A stretch of 41,987 nucleotides of DNA. It comes from an uncultured Collinsella sp. (GTDB taxonomy: Bacteria; Actinomycetota; Coriobacteriia; Coriobacteriales; Coriobacteriaceae). This document shows, piece after piece, positions 40,414 to 41,987 of the stretch. The stretch lies in the NCBI GenBank assembly GCA_900544725.1, contig UQWK01000010.1, positions 1-41,987 of the forward strand. The letters run 5' to 3'. Every line of letters begins with the position of its first letter. Positions within the stretch are counted from its first letter, which is position 1. Below the pieces are notes generated by a model. The model saw nothing but the letters and a program-made list of their open reading frames with translations. It was not told the DNA's origin and searched no databases. Made by a program: the position numbers and the translations under genes.

Positions 40414-41661
40414 ATGGCAGCATCCGACATGATGTCCGCCCTGATGGAGCTTTGCCAGGATAAGCACATCGACCAGCTCTACCTGATCGACCGCCTGGAG
40501 CAGTCGCTCGCCAAGAGCTATGCCGAGATCCTGCATCTTGAGTGGGGCGCCAAGGTGACCATCGACCGCACCACCGGCAAGATCTACGTCTACCGCCTGG
40601 AGCCGATTGACGATTCCATGGACGAGGAGGGCAACTTCACTGAGTTCGAGGAGATCGACGTCACCCCCAAGAATACGAGTCGCATCGCTGCCCAGCACGC
40701 CAAGGCCGAGATCAACGCTATCGTGCGCAACTCCGCCCGCGAGCAGATCTACGAGGAGTTCTCCGGGCGCATCGGTGACCTCATCAGCGGTACCGTGCTG
40801 CAGTCCACGCCCGACTTCACGATCGTCAAGATCCGCGAGGGCGTCGAGGCCGAGCTTCCGCACTTCGACCAGCGCCGTTACGAGAACGAGCGCAACGAGC
40901 GTCCGATGGGCGAGCGCTACCTGCACAACCAGCACATCAAGGCCGTGATCATCGATGTTCGCGACCCCAACTCCAACCTGCAGCCGGTTCGCGGCGAGCA
41001 CAGTCGTCCGCCGATTGTCATCTCCCGTACCCACCCCGAGCTCATGCGTCGTTTGTTTGAGCAGGAGGTGCCCGAGATCTATGAGGGCACCGTCCAGATC
41101 AAGTCGATCGCCCGCGAGCCCGGTCAGCGCTCCAAGGTCGCCGTCCACTCGCTCGACGACCGCCTGGATCCCGTGGGCGCCTGCGTTGGCCCCAAGGGCA
41201 GCCGTGTTCGCGCCGTCGTGGGCGAGCTTCGTGGCGAGCGTGTCGACGTCATCCTGTGGGATGCCGATCCGGCCGTCTACGTCGCCAACGCCCTGTCACC
41301 CGCCAAGGTCACCCGCGTCCTCATCGACGAGGAGAAGGCCTACGCCGGCGTCATCGTGCCCGACGACCAGCTGTCCCTCGCCATCGGCAAGGAGGGCCAG
41401 AACGCCCGCCTCGCCGCGCGCCTGACCGGCTGGCACATCGATATCAAGTCCGAGACCCTTGCCGCCGACATCCTCAAGAACGTTCCCGTTCACGAGGAGC
41501 CCGCCGCCGACCTGATCGGTGACGAGGAGGACGAGGACGTCCGTCGCTGCGAGTACGTGTCCGAGGACGGCATCCAGTGCCGTAACCAGGCCCGTCCCGG
41601 CTCCCGTTTCTGCGGTGTCCACGACACCGACGCCTTCGATGATGCGGAGGACCTGATCTAG
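40414..41661 (+). CDS. nusA: transcription elongation/termination factor NusA with Cys/His C-terminal tail
   Basis: A 415-residue RNA polymerase-binding factor. The N-terminal domain (about 1-125) contains MSALMELCQDKHIDQLYLID and SRIAAQHAKAEINAIVRNSA; S1 follows (ISGTVLQSTPDFTIVKIREG), then KH1 (VPEIYEGTVQIKSIAREPGQ, DPVGACVGPKGSRVRAVVGE) and KH2 (QLSLAIGKEGQNARLAARLT). Unusually, the tail has C379-x9-C389-x10-C400-x2-H403 in RRCEYVSEDGIQC and RNQARPGSRFCGVH, which looks like a small zinc site. Many bacteria carry a separate ylxR gene between nusA and infB; none is present here. The final residues are acidic. Confidence 0.94.
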   Translation: MAASDMMSALMELCQDKHIDQLYLIDRLEQSLAKSYAEILHLEWGAKVTIDRTTGKIYVYRLEPIDDSMDEEGNFTEFEEIDVTPKNTSRIAAQHAKAEINAIVRNSAREQIYEEFSGRIGDLISGTVLQSTPDFTIVKIREGVEAELPHFDQRRYENERNERPMGERYLHNQHIKAVIIDVRDPNSNLQPVRGEHSRPPIVISRTHPELMRRLFEQEVPEIYEGTVQIKSIAREPGQRSKVAVHSLDDRLDPVGACVGPKGSRVRAVVGELRGERVDVILWDADPAVYVANALSPAKVTRVLIDEEKAYAGVIVPDDQLSLAIGKEGQNARLAARLTGWHIDIKSETLAADILKNVPVHEEPAADLIGDEEDEDVRRCEYVSEDGIQCRNQARPGSRFCGVHDTDAFDDAEDLI

Positions 41662-41752
41662 CGCGCGGTCGCGCCGGGCAGGTCCCGGCGCATCTCCCAC
41701 GCTCGTTCAGTCTCTAGGCACCCAAGGTGCCAGAAAGGGTAGGTGAAGTCAT

Positions 41753-41987
41753 ATGGCAAAAGTCCGTGTGTCCACCCTGGCCAAAGAGTTCGGCATGACC
41801 TCCAAGGAACTGATGGGTCATCTCGCCGATATGAAGATTCCCGCTAAGTCCGCTTCCTCCGCCCTGGAGGACGCTTACGTCGCCATGGTCCGCAAGCAGC
41901 TCGCCTCGGTGATCGAGGCCCGCGCCCAGGAAGTCGAGGCCGCCAAGCAGGCCGGGCGGGGCGTGATTCCGGAAGTGGGGCTGCCCC
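41753..41987 (+). CDS. infB: translation initiation factor IF-2, N-terminal part (cut by window end)
   Basis: ATG at 41753 after AAAGGGTAGGTGAAG opens a frame of 78 codons to the window edge. AKVRVSTLAKEFGMTSKELM and HLADMKIPAKSASSALEDAY are the typical IF-2 N-terminal helical domain, followed by a Lys/Ala/Glu-rich stretch (EARAQEVEAAKQAG). The GTPase core lies outside the window. The last ~10 codons (RGVIPEVGLP) are less typical of the charged linker expected here. A GGCACC-CAA-GGTGCC hairpin sits at 41718-41732 in the 91-base gap after nusA. It is the third gene of the rimP-nusA-infB operon. Confidence 0.92.
   Translation, partial: MAKVRVSTLAKEFGMTSKELMGHLADMKIPAKSASSALEDAYVAMVRKQLASVIEARAQEVEAAKQAGRGVIPEVGLP

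Noticed and set aside
36951..40469. Minus-strand open frame of 1172 codons across leuS and rimP
   Set aside because: Antisense shadow of leuS and rimP in high-GC DNA; it also crosses the promoter, terminators and leader structures.
41950..41987. Misassembly or foreign sequence at the infB end
   Set aside because: The last ~10 codons look less typical for the IF-2 linker, but the frame stays open and too little is visible to judge.

Overview
The window is high-GC, gene-dense DNA that looks like a chromosome segment from a Gram-positive actinobacterium of the class Coriobacteriia, most likely Collinsella. This is inferred from overall gene content and codon use, the RmlC-RmlD fusion, a Gram-positive-type Pel cluster without outer-membrane parts, a sucrose PTS locus and the rimP-nusA-infB arrangement. 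No rRNA or marker protein proves the genus.

Left edge (1-1494): the 5' part of an IS110-family transposase on the minus strand with its structured non-coding end, next to a broken gene remnant. Region 1495-15719 is a surface-polysaccharide locus. It holds a complete dTDP-L-rhamnose pathway in three genes (rmlA, rmlB, fused rmlC-rmlD), a two-domain GT2 enzyme on the minus strand, a GT2 gene, an ABC-2 exporter (Wzm/TagG-like permease plus Wzt/TagH-like ATPase), two more GT2 genes, a GT4 gene and a membrane-anchored polyprenol-phosphate-type GT2. Its right part is a graveyard: a GT2 gene reduced to its two ends and a second wzt copy with its middle deleted. The likely product is a rhamnose-containing cell-wall glycan made on the cytoplasmic face and exported by the ABC pair.

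Region 15773-17806: tRNA-Arg(TCT) with a terminator, then a lower-GC patch holding the remains of a Septu/retron-type ATPase plus HNH nuclease pair and an intact orphan AAA ATPase gene behind an AT-rich inverted repeat. Region 17979-29104 is one tightly coupled eight-gene operon: PelD-like c-di-GMP receptor, PelE-like TPR protein, PelA-like deacetylase, PelF glycosyltransferase, PelG membrane protein, then a CotH-type lipoprotein, a VTC-domain protein and a DUF4956 membrane protein. The PelD-like protein keeps an RxxD inhibitory-site motif five residues ahead of a degenerate GGDEF position, so c-di-GMP control of a Pel-like exopolysaccharide is the most interesting prediction here.

Region 29339-33647 is a sucrose locus: a LacI-family repressor, EIIBC sucrose permease and GH32 sucrose-6-phosphate hydrolase, with three matching 14-bp operators. 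Next come a PLP-enzyme-like protein that appears to lack the PLP lysine, a ModE-type winged-helix regulator overlapping it tail to tail, and guaB. The right end is housekeeping: leuS behind a large folded leader, then rimP-nusA-infB behind a strong promoter followed at once by an intrinsic terminator. NusA carries an unusual C-terminal Cys/His tail, and infB is cut by the window end. A ~57-bp palindromic repeat occurs twice (after the Pel operon and after guaB).
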